This document shows, in pieces, positions 1 through 7,973 of a DNA stretch of 23,087 nucleotides (its first letter is position 1; each line of letters begins with the position of its first letter). Origin of the DNA: Phytophthora sp. 'mugwort' (lineage: Eukaryota > Oomycota > Peronosporomycetes > Peronosporales > Peronosporaceae); contig JAUCEF010000085.1 of the NCBI GenBank assembly GCA_033558025.1, forward strand, positions 1-23,087, read 5' to 3'. The notes below the pieces were generated by a model. It saw only the letters and a list, made by a program, of their open reading frames with translations, searched no databases and was not told the DNA's origin. The translations under genes and the position numbers were made by a program.

Positions 1-109
1 ATAATAAATTTATTTTATAAATTGAAATATCTCCATATAATTTATAAAATAAATTTATTATAATGATAATAAATTTATTTTATAAATTGAAATATCTCCA
101 TATAATTTA
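1..109. repeat. Duplicated nad4L 3' end with perfect hairpin
   Basis: Bases 1-44 are identical to 66-109, which is the 3' end of nad4L on the minus strand, so a broken copy of the nad4L tail lies just downstream of the gene and may continue outside the window. Bases 39-61 are also the exact reverse complement of 66-88 (23 bp), separated by the 4-base loop 62-65, so the end of the nad4L message can form a long hairpin. The hairpin could act as a 3' end-processing or stability signal; that role is inferred. Confidence 0.8.
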
Positions 110-360
110 AAGAAAATAATCATAATAGCTAATCCAATAGCTGATTCTGCTGCAGCTACTGTTAAAATTAATAAAGAAAAAACTTGTCCTATTATATCAT
201 CAATTAAAACTGCAAAATAAATAAAATTTAAATTAATTGATAATAATAATAATTCAATAGACATTAAAATAATAATAATATTCTGTCTATTTAAAATTAT
301 ACCAAATAATCCAAGACAGAATAAAAAAAAAGTAAAAATAAAATGATTTAAAATATTCAT
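58..360 (-). CDS. nad4L: NADH dehydrogenase subunit 4L
   Basis: Nad4L (NuoK type) is a small proton-pumping subunit of the complex I membrane arm. The protein has 100 residues, the family's usual length, and three hydrophobic segments. The second contains the acidic residue of the MSIELLLLSIN stretch and the third follows the conserved AAAESAIGLAI motif. I start at the ATG at 358-360. An upstream in-frame TTG would overlap the end of nad1, and the ATG gives a normal Nad4L N-terminus. The gene ends in TAA. It lies 2 bases after the nad1 stop, so it is probably cotranscribed with nad1 and nad11. Its last 15 or so codons lie in the duplicated hairpin at 1-109. Confidence 0.93.
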   Translation of the reverse strand: MNILNHFIFTFFLFCLGLFGIILNRQNIIIILMSIELLLLSINLNFIYFAVLIDDIIGQVFSLLILTVAAAESAIGLAIMIIFFKLYGDISIYKINLLSL

Positions 361-362
361 AA

Positions 363-1343
363 TTAAATTAACCAATTAAAACTTATTAAAATACTTGCAG
401 TATATAAAAACCAGGATAATGAAAAAGGTAGAAATACTTTCCAACCTAAACGCATTAATTGGTCATAACGATATCGAGGTAAAATAGCTCGAGCAACTAC
501 AAATAAAACAACAAAAAAACAAATTTTAATACTAAACCAAAAAGATCCGGGTAAAAAATTAATACAATTTATACTAAAAGGGAAAGGTGCTAACCAACCA
601 CCTAAAAATAAAATCGTAGTTAAACTACTCATTAATAACATATTAGCATATTCACCTAAAAAAAATAATGCAAAACCCATTGCAGAATATTCTACATTAT
701 AACCTGAAACTAATTCAGCTTCAGCTTCAGGTAAATCAAAGGGATGTCGATTTGTTTCTGCTAAACAAGATATAAAAAAAATTATAAAAATAGGAAAAAG
801 AGGAAAACAATACCATACCGTTTTTTGTGCCCAAATAATAGAAATTAAATTTAAAGATTTTGCACAAACAATTACTGAAAGAATTGAAAACCCAATAGTT
901 AATTCATATGAAATCATTTGTGCTGTTGATCTTAAAGCCCCTAAAAACGAATATTTAGAATTACTTGACCAACCACCTATAATAACACCGTATACACCTA
1001 AAGATGAAATTGCTATTAAATATAAAATACCAATATTTAATTCAGTAAAAAACATACCAAAACCTAAAGGTATTATTGTCCAACTTAATAGACTTAAAAA
1101 AAAAGCTAAAATAGGTGCAAATATAAATAAAATTACATCAGCATTACTTGGTAAAATTGTTTCTTTTACGAATAATTTAAGACCATCAGCTAATGGTTGT
1201 AATAATCCAAAAGTACCTACAACATTAGGTCCTCTTCTTCTTTGAATAGAAGCTAATATTTTACGTTCAACTAAAGTAAAATAAGCCACAGCAATTAATA
1301 AAGGTAATATGAAAATTAAAAATTTTAAAATTGTGTATATCAT
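363..1343 (-). CDS. nad1: NADH dehydrogenase subunit 1
   Basis: Nad1 (NuoH type) is the complex I membrane subunit that forms part of the quinone chamber next to the peripheral arm. At 326 residues with about eight membrane helices it is full length. Recognisable signatures are [10 protein letters not shown] near residue 35, the quinone-site loop [20 protein letters not shown] near residue 195 followed by [21 protein letters not shown], and [13 protein letters not shown] near residue 290. It starts with ATG and ends with TAA. Its ATG overlaps, as ATGA, a TGA that closes the frame-shifted nad11 tail, and nad4L follows 2 bases after its stop. The nad11-nad1-nad4L order suggests one polycistronic message for complex I subunits. 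Confidence 0.97.
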   Translation of the reverse strand: MIYTILKFLIFILPLLIAVAYFTLVERKILASIQRRRGPNVVGTFGLLQPLADGLKLFVKETILPSNADVILFIFAPILAFFLSLLSWTIIPLGFGMFFTELNIGILYLIAISSLGVYGVIIGGWSSNSKYSFLGALRSTAQMISYELTIGFSILSVIVCAKSLNLISIIWAQKTVWYCFPLFPIFIIFFISCLAETNRHPFDLPEAEAELVSGYNVEYSAMGFALFFLGEYANMLLMSSLTTILFLGGWLAPFPFSINCINFLPGSFWFSIKICFFVVLFVVARAILPRYRYDQLMRLGWKVFLPFSLSWFLYTASILISFNWLI

Positions 1344-1602
1344 AATAATTTTGATTGATTTTTGAAAATTTTATTAGAATTAATCAATATTTTTGAATAT
1401 TGTTCTAATATATTTGTATAATAATTATTTTTAATTAATGAATCTAAAAAATTAATATTAATTTTTAAAAATTTTTTATTAAAACTAAAATTATAAATAA
1501 TTTTTATTTTTTTTTTTAATAAATAAGGTAAAATATCTTTAATTTTTAAAAAACTTCTGATTTAGATTGATTTTTATTTAATAAAAATTTATAAAGATTT
1601 CT
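1340..1602 (-). other. nad11: C-terminal continuation of nad11 in shifted frames
   Basis: After the TAG at 1601-1603 the sequence is still coding-like but out of frame. Skipping one base gives RNLYKFLLNKN and on to ...SEVF at about 1602-1549. At the six-T run on the minus strand (plus 1548-1553) a -1 step returns to the first frame, which stays open for about 70 codons from 1561 to a TGA at 1340-1342. The joined tail fits the known Nad11 C-terminus: an element like DWKIIRALSE, then DILPYLL, where related proteins have DISPHL, then a terminal NYYTN...YSKIL, where related proteins have a FYxTDxISRxSKxMA-like motif. Including it brings Nad11 close to its usual 670-700 residues. Sequencing indels, programmed frameshifting or true decay are all possible. 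Confidence 0.6.
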
Positions 1603-3346
1603 ATAAAATTATAGAATCTTTACGTTGTTCTATATTTACATTTAAAATTTGTTCATTTTTTTGAATAAAACCTTCTAAATTAATATACATTCCATTTTTT
1701 TCTAAAAAAGTTAATCCAGGTAAAATTAGATTTGAATTTTGAGCATCTTTAGTAAAATGATGTCCTTGATAAATAACAAAACTATTTTTAGTTATTTTTA
1801 ATTTATTTTGTAAATTTGTATTAAATAAATAATATAATTTTGAATTATTTAACATATTTAATGATTTTGGAAAAGTAATTTCAAAAAAATTAATTAAAGA
1901 AGTTTGAAAATTAAAGAAATTAATATTATGGTTAATAAATGATAAATTTTTTAATTTTGATAATAAAAAAAAACCATTTTTTTGATTTAAAATATTACTA
2001 CCTATAATAATTAAAGGTTTTTTTGCTTTTTTTAATTGTTTACAAAATACATGTTTTCCTAAAATAATATTTATTAAAGTTTTAAAAGTTAATCCTAAAT
2101 GTTTTACTGGATAAGTAAAATTAATTTTATTACCGATATATGCTATTTTAAAATTTCCTTTTTTTAAACGATTAATTAAATGAATATTTAAAATAGAACC
2201 TTCTTGACGAATATCACTACCAATTATTAAACAAACATCAGATTCTTCAATAGATTTTAAAGTATTATTAAATAAAAAATTTGAAGCTAAATCAGAATTT
2301 ATCTTAATTTGTCGATTTTTTAAAAATTGTTCATAATTTACATTTGAAATTCCTAATTTATTTAAATTTTTTTTTAATAAAAAAAGAGATTCTAAATCAG
2401 TTAAATCACCAATAATACTTTTAGCATTAAAACTATCTGTAATTATCAATTTTTTATTAATAATATTTAGAGCATCTAACCAAGAAATCCTATGAAAATT
2501 GTTTTGATTATCTTTTAATAATGGATATTTTAATCGTTGATATTTTAAACTATCAAAAAAATATCTTGTTTTATCTGATATCCATTCTTTATTAATATTA
2601 AAATTAGTTTTAGGTAAAATACGTATAATTTCATTATTAAAAATATCAATTTTAATATTTGAACCAATACTATCTAAAATAGCAATACCCTCTTTTTTTT
2701 TTAATTCCCAAGAACGTGCTTTAAAAGTATAGGGTTTAGAAGTTAATGCACCAACAGGACATAAATCTACTAAATTACCAGAAAATTCGGATTTAAAAAT
2801 ATTTGAAGAATAAAAATTAATTTCAGTTTTATTACCACGACCTGTTGTACCTAAACCGTCAATTCCACAAATTTCATTAGCAAAACGTACACAACGTGTA
2901 CAATGAATACATCTTGTCATAATTGTTTTAATAAAAGGACCACAATATTTATCTTCAACGCCACGTTTTTTAAAAAAAAAACGACTACGATCCGATCCAA
3001 AAATCATTGTTTGATCTTGTAAATCACATTCTGACGCTTGATCACAAATAGGACAATCTAATGGATGATTTATTAAAAGAAATTCTAATACACTTTCACG
3101 TGCTTTTTGTACTAAAGGAGTATTAGTAAATATTTTCATATTTGGTATTAAAGGCATTGCACATGAAGCTACAGGTTTAGGGGAATTTTCGATTTCAACT
3201 AAACACATACGACAATTACCGGCAATTTGTAAATTCTCTTGAAAACAGAATTTAGGGATTTGAATTTTAAAATTATTACATGCTTGTAAAACTGTTAAAT
3301 TTTTATTAACTTTTAATTCGATATTGTTAATATATATATTAATCAT
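1601..3346 (-). CDS. nad11: NADH dehydrogenase subunit 11 (75 kDa Fe-S subunit), main ORF
   Basis: Nad11 (NuoG type) carries Fe-S clusters in the peripheral arm of complex I. The ligands are all visible: C34, C45, C48 and C62 for the 2Fe-2S cluster N1b; H94, C98, C101 and C107 for the His-ligated cluster N5; C146, C149, C152 and C196 for the 4Fe-4S cluster N4. A molybdopterin-oxidoreductase-like domain without catalytic residues follows from about residue 220. The protein keeps both domains, unlike the short Nad11 of brown algae. The ORF has 581 codons and stops early at TAG, the only TAG stop among the genes here. The missing C-terminus appears in shifted frames downstream (see 1340-1602). 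The start is the ATG at 3344-3346. Confidence 0.95.
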   Translation of the reverse strand: MINIYINNIELKVNKNLTVLQACNNFKIQIPKFCFQENLQIAGNCRMCLVEIENSPKPVASCAMPLIPNMKIFTNTPLVQKARESVLEFLLINHPLDCPICDQASECDLQDQTMIFGSDRSRFFFKKRGVEDKYCGPFIKTIMTRCIHCTRCVRFANEICGIDGLGTTGRGNKTEINFYSSNIFKSEFSGNLVDLCPVGALTSKPYTFKARSWELKKKEGIAILDSIGSNIKIDIFNNEIIRILPKTNFNINKEWISDKTRYFFDSLKYQRLKYPLLKDNQNNFHRISWLDALNIINKKLIITDSFNAKSIIGDLTDLESLFLLKKNLNKLGISNVNYEQFLKNRQIKINSDLASNFLFNNTLKSIEESDVCLIIGSDIRQEGSILNIHLINRLKKGNFKIAYIGNKINFTYPVKHLGLTFKTLINIILGKHVFCKQLKKAKKPLIIIGSNILNQKNGFFLLSKLKNLSFINHNINFFNFQTSLINFFEITFPKSLNMLNNSKLYYLFNTNLQNKLKITKNSFVIYQGHHFTKDAQNSNLILPGLTFLEKNGMYINLEGFIQKNEQILNVNIEQRKDSIIL

Positions 3347-3395
3347 TTTAATGATAAAAAATTAAATAAAATATAAATTTATTTTCACTAAAAAG

Positions 3396-3417
3396 ATATA
3401 TTTTATTTAAAATATAT
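3396..3417 (-). promoter_or_regulatory. Hairpin in the nad11 leader
   Basis: A perfect 9-bp inverted repeat with a 4-base loop lies in the 82-base spacer between trnL(uag) and the nad11 start on the minus strand. In such AT-rich DNA it could be chance, or it could be a leader structure of the nad11-nad1-nad4L message. No function is shown by the sequence. Confidence 0.35.
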
Positions 3418-3428
3418 TATTATAGTAA

Positions 3429-3511
3429 TATCAAAGAAGGGATTTGAACCCTTAACGCTTTTAAGCTTTACATCCTAAGTGTAACGTGTTTACCAATTTC
3501 ACCACTTTGAT
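3429..3511 (-). tRNA. trnL(uag): tRNA-Leu(UAG)
   Basis: Full cloverleaf on the minus strand: 7-bp acceptor stem (3505-3511 with 3430-3436), anticodon stem TTACA/TGTAA enclosing the loop CTTAGGA, a long class II variable arm, and a T-arm with GGTTCAAATC. The anticodon is TAG. It lies between nad11 and trnL(uaa). Confidence 0.95.
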
Positions 3512-3519
3512 AATAAAAA

Positions 3520-3602
3520 TACCTACTATTGGACTTGAACCAATAACCCTAAAAGGGAACAGATTTTAAATCTATCGTGTTTACCAATTTCACCAAGTAG
3601 GC
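3520..3602 (-). tRNA. trnL(uaa): tRNA-Leu(UAA)
   Basis: Class II tRNA on the minus strand. The anticodon stem ATAGA/TCTGT encloses the loop TTTAAAA, giving anticodon TAA. The acceptor stem closes with a G-T pair at position 1 and the variable arm is long. Its D-arm (GGTGAAATTGGTAAAC) is identical to that of the neighbouring trnL(uag), which suggests the two Leu tRNAs arose by duplication or were homogenised. Confidence 0.95.
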
Positions 3603-3620
3603 TAATATTTTTTTAAATAT

Positions 3621-4364
3621 ATGAAAAAAAAAAAAATAATAACTTATTTACAATTACATTTATTTGAATTAAAATATAATTTTTTTATACTTTTAATCAC
3701 TTTTTTTTATCTTTTTATAATTTCATATTATTTTTCTGATCAATTAATATATTTATTAGTTAATAATTTACTTAATAAAAATATGTTAAAATATTTTATT
3801 TTTACTAATATTACTGAAATTTTTATTACTAATATTTTTATAGCAATTTTCATAACAACTTTTATAACAATTCAATTAAGTTTTTTATTATTTTGGTTTT
3901 TTTTATCAAAAGGTTTATATAAATTTGAAAATTTTATTTTTATAAAATTTTATATTTTTTTTATAATTTTTAATTTTTTTATAATAAAATTTATTTTTAC
4001 TAATATTATTCCACATATTTGGGATTTTTTATTAAATTTAAATTTTTCAAATTTATATCTTTTAACAATTTATTTTGAACCAAAAATTGATAATTATTTT
4101 GATTTTATTTTTTCTTCTTTTATTTATATATTTATAATATTTATTTATTTTTTTTCTTTATTTTTTTTTATATCAAATAATATTTTAAAAATTAAAATAA
4201 TTATTAATTTAAGAAAATTCTTTTATTTAAAAATAATATTATTGAGTGCTTTAATTACACCACCAGATATATTTAATTTTATATTAATTTATTTTATCTT
4301 TTTTTTTTTTTTTGAAATATTTATTTATATTTCAATATATTTAAATAAATATAAATTAATTTAA
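3621..4364 (+). CDS. tatC: Sec-independent (Tat) translocase subunit TatC
   Basis: TatC (ymf16/mttB) is the multi-spanning core of the twin-arginine translocase, which moves folded proteins across the inner membrane. At 247 residues it is normal in size, with about six membrane helices. Two family signatures are visible: the N-terminal LHLFELKYNFF (compare HLxELRxR) and, near residue 213, SALITPPDIFNF (compare AxxTPPD). Phe, Ile and Tyr dominate because of the AT bias. It begins 18 bases from the 5' end of trnL(uaa) on the opposite strand and overlaps the end of rpl31 tail to tail by 9 bases. A TatA-like ORF at 20733-20831 may encode its partner. Confidence 0.92.
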   Translation: MKKKKIITYLQLHLFELKYNFFILLITFFYLFIISYYFSDQLIYLLVNNLLNKNMLKYFIFTNITEIFITNIFIAIFITTFITIQLSFLLFWFFLSKGLYKFENFIFIKFYIFFIIFNFFIIKFIFTNIIPHIWDFLLNLNFSNLYLLTIYFEPKIDNYFDFIFSSFIYIFIIFIYFFSLFFFISNNILKIKIIINLRKFFYLKIILLSALITPPDIFNFILIYFIFFFFFEIFIYISIYLNKYKLI

Positions 4365-4559
4365 TTTATTTTTTTTTATAAAATTTAATTTACTTTTATT
4401 TAAATTGATATTTGTATTTGTAATAATATCTGTTTCTTTAAAAATTCTTAAATTTAATTGATAATTTTTTAAATACTTAATAGATGTTATTTTTAAAGAA
4501 GATCCATTTGTTAAAATAATTTTATTTTTATAGGTAAAAAATTTTTTATTTTTATTCAT
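4356..4559 (-). CDS. rpl31: Ribosomal protein L31
   Basis: A small 67-residue protein resembling the mitochondrial L31 of stramenopiles and jakobids. It has a basic N-terminus, then IILTNGSSLKITS, matching the family's short beta-strand region with its conserved NGS, and a later D followed by TNTNINLN, where relatives have DxxTHPLWN. Like other mitochondrial L31 proteins it lacks the zinc-binding cysteines. I prefer the ATG at 4557-4559; the upstream ATG at 4587-4589 would run into trnC on the opposite strand. Its 3' end overlaps tatC convergently by 9 bases. The assignment rests on few residues. Confidence 0.7.
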   Translation of the reverse strand: MNKNKKFFTYKNKIILTNGSSLKITSIKYLKNYQLNLRIFKETDIITNTNINLNKSKLNFIKKNKLN

Positions 4560-4576
4560 ATAATATAATTTATTTT

Positions 4577-4647
4577 GGCTAGATAACATAAAGGTAATGT
4601 AAAGGACTGCAAATCCTTTAATGACGGTTCGAATCCGTCTCTAGCTT
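4577..4647 (+). tRNA. trnC(gca): tRNA-Cys(GCA)
   Basis: Acceptor GGCTAGA/TCTAGCT with a terminal G-T pair, anticodon arm AAGGA-CTGCAAA-TCCTT giving anticodon GCA, and T-arm GACGG-TTCGAAT-CCGTC. It lies on the plus strand between two minus-strand genes. Confidence 0.95.
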
Positions 4648-4651
4648 TTAA

Positions 4652-4736
4652 AGGATAGAGTGGGATTTGAACCCACGGTATTATTACATACTTCAGTTTT
4701 CAAGACTGACACCTTAAACCACTCGATCACCTATCC
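4652..4736 (-). tRNA. trnS(uga): tRNA-Ser(UGA)
   Basis: Class II tRNA on the minus strand: acceptor GGATAGG/TCTATCC, anticodon arm TCAGT-CTTGAAA-ACTGA giving anticodon TGA, long variable arm, and T-arm GTGGG-TTCAAAT-CCCAC. Confidence 0.95.
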
Positions 4737-4745
4737 ATATTAAAA

Positions 4746-5159
4746 TTAACGTCTTTTTTGTTTTTTTAATCTACAACCATTAAAAGGTTTTGTTGTTTTA
4801 TCTAAAATATATTTTATTTTAATTTTTTTATTTTTTATATTTTTTAAAACATTATATCGACCTAAACCAGTACCATGTAAATAAATTTTTAATTTTTTTA
4901 TTTTTTTTAATTGAAGATATTTATTAATTTTATATACAATTAATTGAACATTATATGGTGTATTTTTTTTAAAACGTGTTTTTTTTAATGATTTTGTAGA
5001 CCATTGTTTTAAAAGATTTCCTTTATAAGTTGTTAAACTTATAATAGTATTTTTTAAATTTGCTGTAATATGTAAATTTGTTAAAATTAAAGGATTTTTT
5101 TTTTTTAAATTTATTTTTTTTTTAAATTTATTTTTAAAATTATATTTATTTTTATTCAT
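4746..5159 (-). CDS. rps11: Ribosomal protein S11
   Basis: S11 binds 16S-type rRNA on the platform of the small subunit near the mRNA exit. The 137-residue ORF has a lysine-rich N-terminal extension, then the S11 core: LTNLHITANLKNTIISLTTYKGNLLKQWST, a GTGLGRYNVL loop and the C-terminal DKTTKPFNGCRLKKQKRR, which matches the family's TPxPHNGCRPxKxRR ending. Start ATG, stop TAA. It follows rps13 with a 12-base gap, keeping the ancestral rps13-rps11 order, but the pair is inverted relative to the rpl2 cluster beside it. Confidence 0.95.
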   Translation of the reverse strand: MNKNKYNFKNKFKKKINLKKKNPLILTNLHITANLKNTIISLTTYKGNLLKQWSTKSLKKTRFKKNTPYNVQLIVYKINKYLQLKKIKKLKIYLHGTGLGRYNVLKNIKNKKIKIKYILDKTTKPFNGCRLKKQKRR

Positions 5160-5171
5160 AGAATAATAACT

Positions 5172-5585
5172 TTATCTTTTTTTTTTTTTTTGACTTTTAA
5201 ATGGTCGTTTATTACGTGAAATACGTTTTTGAATAAAAATTTTTTTTAATTTTTTAGATGTTTTTGAATTTGTATGAGTACGTTGTCCTCTAACAGGTAA
5301 TCCCTGACTTTGTCTAATTCCACGATTACTTTTAATTTCTACTAATTCATTTAATCTTTCAGTTTTAATTTTTTTTAAAAGTTGTTCAACTTTTAAATTT
5401 TTATTAATATAATTAACCAGTCGGTTTACATGGTTGTTTTTAAGTTTATTAAGGGTGATTTGAGGATTAATTCCTATATTTTTACAAATTTTCTTGGATT
5501 GAAATTCATTAATACCATATAATATAGTTAATGAATATAAAATACTTTTTGAATCTGAAATTGTTTTATTAAAAATATATAACAT
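5172..5585 (-). CDS. rps13: Ribosomal protein S13
   Basis: S13 sits in the head of the small subunit and contacts the large subunit and P-site tRNA. The ORF has 137 residues. The helix-two-turn-helix region with YGINEFQSKKICKNIGINP is near residue 24, and the diagnostic RGIRQSQGLPVRGQRTHTNS, near residue 88, is followed by a basic tail. It starts 28 bases from rpl2, which runs the other way, so this gap probably holds start signals for both transcription units. Confidence 0.95.
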   Translation of the reverse strand: MLYIFNKTISDSKSILYSLTILYGINEFQSKKICKNIGINPQITLNKLKNNHVNRLVNYINKNLKVEQLLKKIKTERLNELVEIKSNRGIRQSQGLPVRGQRTHTNSKTSKKLKKIFIQKRISRNKRPFKSQKKKKR

Positions 5586-5613
5586 AATAGATTTTATCTA
5601 TATACCATATAAA
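5586..5613. promoter_or_regulatory. Divergent intergenic gap rps13/rpl2
   Basis: Only 28 bases separate the start codons of rps13 (minus) and rpl2 (plus). From here every recognised gene to the end of the window is on the plus strand. A transcription start or processing point for both directions is inferred from the layout; I see no recognisable promoter motif. Confidence 0.3.
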
Positions 5614-6420
5614 ATGATAGAAAAAAAAATAAAACCTATAACACCATCACAACGTCAAACATTTTTATTAAAAAAAGATAATTTAACTAAAATTTTTAAA
5701 ATTAAATCTTTAACAAAAGGTTTTCAACGTGCTAATGGTAAAAATAATCAAGGTAAAATAACTATAAAACATCGCGGTGGTGGACATAAACGTTTATATA
5801 GAATAATTGATTTTAATAGATCTAAAAATATTGAAGGTTATATTATTAAAATTTTATATGATCCTAATCGTTCCGCAAATATCGCTTATATTAAAAACAA
5901 TTCTAAATCTTATTTAATTTTAGCACCGGAAGGTTTAAAAATTAATCAATATATAAAAAGTTCACCTAATGCTGAATTAAAAGTAGGTAATGCTTTACCA
6001 TTACAAAATATACCAATTGGTAGTTTAATTCATAATATTAGTTTATATCCAAAATCTAGAGGAAAATTAATAAGAAGTGCTGGAACATCTGCACAATTAA
6101 TTCAAAAAATTGATAATAAATACGCTCGAATTCGTTTAAATTCTGGTGAATTAAAATTAATTTTATTAACTTGTTATGCAACATTAGGTGTTGTATCTAA
6201 TATTAATCATAAAAAAATTAAATTAGGTAAAGCTGGGCGTTCACGTTGGTTAAATAGACGACCTTCTGTACGTGGTGTAGCAAAAAATCCTGTCGATCAT
6301 CCACATGGTGGTGGTGAGGGTAAAACAAGTGGAGGGCGACCTTCTGTAACACCACAAGGTAAAATAACTAAAGGAAAGCCTACACGTAAAAAAACAAAAA
6401 AAAAATTAATTATTAAATAA
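5614..6420 (+). CDS. rpl2: Ribosomal protein L2
   Basis: L2 binds 23S-type rRNA close to the peptidyl transferase centre and helps subunit joining. The 268-residue ORF is full length. It shows the RNA-binding part with GKITIKHRGGGHKRLYRIIDF near residue 48, LAPEGLKINQYIKSS near residue 109, and the conserved C-terminal block VRGVAKNPVDHPHGGGEGK with the functionally important His, followed by GGRPSVTPQGK. Start ATG at 5614. It heads the run rpl2-rps19-rps3-rpl16 with gaps of only 3 bases, the ancestral S10 operon order. Conserved blocks use more G and C than the neighbouring genes. Confidence 0.97.
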   Translation: MIEKKIKPITPSQRQTFLLKKDNLTKIFKIKSLTKGFQRANGKNNQGKITIKHRGGGHKRLYRIIDFNRSKNIEGYIIKILYDPNRSANIAYIKNNSKSYLILAPEGLKINQYIKSSPNAELKVGNALPLQNIPIGSLIHNISLYPKSRGKLIRSAGTSAQLIQKIDNKYARIRLNSGELKLILLTCYATLGVVSNINHKKIKLGKAGRSRWLNRRPSVRGVAKNPVDHPHGGGEGKTSGGRPSVTPQGKITKGKPTRKKTKKKLIIK

Positions 6421-6423
6421 ATT

Positions 6424-6660
6424 ATGTCTAGAAGTAAATATAAAGGTCCATTTTTTAAAGTTAATTTATTAAAAAAAAAACAATGGATAAAAATAACTAA
6501 TAAAAATTTAACAATATTACCTGAATATAGTAATCATTCTGTAAGTATTTATAATGGTAAAATATTTATTAATTTGGAAATAAATGATAAAATGATTGGT
6601 TTTAAATTTGGTGAATTTATTAATACACGAAAAAAACATATATATAAAAAAAAAAAATAA
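6424..6660 (+). CDS. rps19: Ribosomal protein S19
   Basis: S19 is a head protein of the small subunit that pairs with S13. The 78-residue ORF begins MSRSKYKGPFF, matching the family's SRSxxKGPF start, and contains ITIxP-like and EYSNHSVSIYNGKIFINLEI, matching the conserved IxVYNGKxFxPVxI region. It ends with FGEFINTRKKHIYKKKK, where the family has GEFxxTRxFxxH. It is 3 bases after rpl2 and 3 bases before rps3. Confidence 0.96.
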   Translation: MSRSKYKGPFFKVNLLKKKQWIKITNKNLTILPEYSNHSVSIYNGKIFINLEINDKMIGFKFGEFINTRKKHIYKKKK

Positions 6661-6663
6661 ATT

Positions 6664-7494
6664 ATGGGTCAAAAAATTATACCAATTAGTTTAAGATTAA
6701 ATAAAAAAAAAAATTGGGATTCCCAATGGATTGTTAATAATAATGAGTATTCTAATTTATTGCATTTTGATTTAGAAATTAAAAAATATTTTCAAAATAT
6801 TTTTAATTATAAAAATTTAAAATTAATAGATATAAATATAGTAAAAACATCAAATAATATAAATATATATGTTTATATTCAAAAAAATGCAAAAAAATAT
6901 TATAAATTATCTTATAATCAAATTATTAAATATTTAAATATATATTATATTAATAATAATATTAAATTATTTATCAAAAATGTCCAATTTTTTGAATTAA
7001 TTAAATTACGAAAAAATTTAAAAAGAATTTTTGATAAAATAAGAAAAAATAATCGAATTAATAAAAATGTTAAAAAAATGATTTATAATTTTAGTTATGC
7101 TTTTTATACTAAAAATATAAATATTATAACTTTTTATATTAAACAAACATTAGAAAAAAAAAAAACACATAAAAAATTTATTAATAATATTGATAATATG
7201 CTTCAAGAATTTTTTAAAATATTTTCTAATTTTATTGGTTATCGTTTACAATTTAAAGGTCGTTTAAATAAATCAAAACGTAAAAAAAAACTAATTTTTC
7301 AAAAAGGAAAAATACCATTAAATACTTTAGAATATGATATTAAATATCATTTTAATGAATTTAAAACACCATCGGGTATTTGTAGTATTAAATTATGGAT
7401 TTTTTTTAAACCACTAAAAACTACATTAAATTCTAAATTTTTAAAAAAACAAAGAATTAAAAATACTAATTATGTTATTTCCAAAAAAAACTAA
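6664..7494 (+). CDS. rps3: Ribosomal protein S3
   Basis: S3 lies at the mRNA entry site of the small subunit. The 276-residue ORF starts MGQKIIPISLRL, matching the S3 start (GQKVNPxxLRLG), and ends with the conserved C-terminal domain: YRLQFKGRLNKSKRKKK, near residue 193, and FKTPSGICSIKLWIF near residue 235. The middle is lysine-, asparagine- and isoleucine-rich and poorly conserved, with a reduced KH region, as is common in protist mitochondria. Both conserved halves are in one frame, so unlike ciliate rps3 it is not split. Its last 23 bases overlap the start of rpl16 in another frame. Confidence 0.93.
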   Translation: MGQKIIPISLRLNKKKNWDSQWIVNNNEYSNLLHFDLEIKKYFQNIFNYKNLKLIDINIVKTSNNINIYVYIQKNAKKYYKLSYNQIIKYLNIYYINNNIKLFIKNVQFFELIKLRKNLKRIFDKIRKNNRINKNVKKMIYNFSYAFYTKNINIITFYIKQTLEKKKTHKKFINNIDNMLQEFFKIFSNFIGYRLQFKGRLNKSKRKKKLIFQKGKIPLNTLEYDIKYHFNEFKTPSGICSIKLWIFFKPLKTTLNSKFLKKQRIKNTNYVISKKN

Positions 7495-7876
7495 ATATAA
7501 AAAACAATTTAAAAGTAAACTTACAGGTAAAACAACAAAAGGTAATAATATTGTTTATGGTAAATATGCTATTAAAGTTTTAAAAGAAACACGTTTAACA
7601 TCAAGACAAATAGAAGCAACTCGTCGAATAATTATTCGAAAAATGAAACGATTAGGATTTCTTTGGATTCGTGTTTTTCCAGATACACCTGTAACAGCAA
7701 AACCTACAGAAAATCGTATGGGTAAAGGAAAAGGTGCTGTTTCTTTTTGGGTTGCTAAAGTTAAAAAAGGTCAAATTTTATATGAAATTAGCGGTATTTC
7801 ATTAGAAAATGCAAAAAAAGTTTTAAAAGCGGGTTCTAATAAATTGCCGGTTAAAACAAAATTTATTTATAAATAA
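7472..7876 (+). CDS. rpl16: Ribosomal protein L16
   Basis: L16 contacts the A-site tRNA and stabilises the central protuberance of the large subunit. The ORF has 134 residues, full length. It begins MLFPKKTKYKKQFK and contains LTSRQIEATRRIIIRKMKR and FPDTPVTAKPTENRMGKGKG, both diagnostic. The ATG at 7472 lies inside the 3' end of rps3; an overlap of these two genes is common in mitochondria. It is followed directly by trnI(cau). Confidence 0.97.
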   Translation: MLFPKKTKYKKQFKSKLTGKTTKGNNIVYGKYAIKVLKETRLTSRQIEATRRIIIRKMKRLGFLWIRVFPDTPVTAKPTENRMGKGKGAVSFWVAKVKKGQILYEISGISLENAKKVLKAGSNKLPVKTKFIYK

Positions 7877-7878
7877 TT

Positions 7879-7952
7879 AGGCTTATAGTTTAATTGGTTA
7901 GAGCATACCGCTCATAACGGTATAGTTGTAGGTTCAAATCCTACTAGGCCTA
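7879..7952 (+). tRNA. trnI(cau): tRNA with CAU anticodon, probably Ile
   Basis: Cloverleaf with acceptor AGGCTTA/TAGGCCT, anticodon arm TACCG-CTCATAA-CGGTA and T-arm GTAGG-TTCAAAT-CCTAC. It is one of three CAU tRNAs in the window. The AGGCTTATAGTTTAATTGGTT start and the ACCG-CTCATAA-CGGT arm resemble the mitochondrial tRNA whose C34 is changed to lysidine to read AUA as Ile. That identity is by resemblance; elongator Met is the alternative. Confidence 0.8.
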
Positions 7953-7973
7953 ATTAAAAAATTTTTATTTTAA

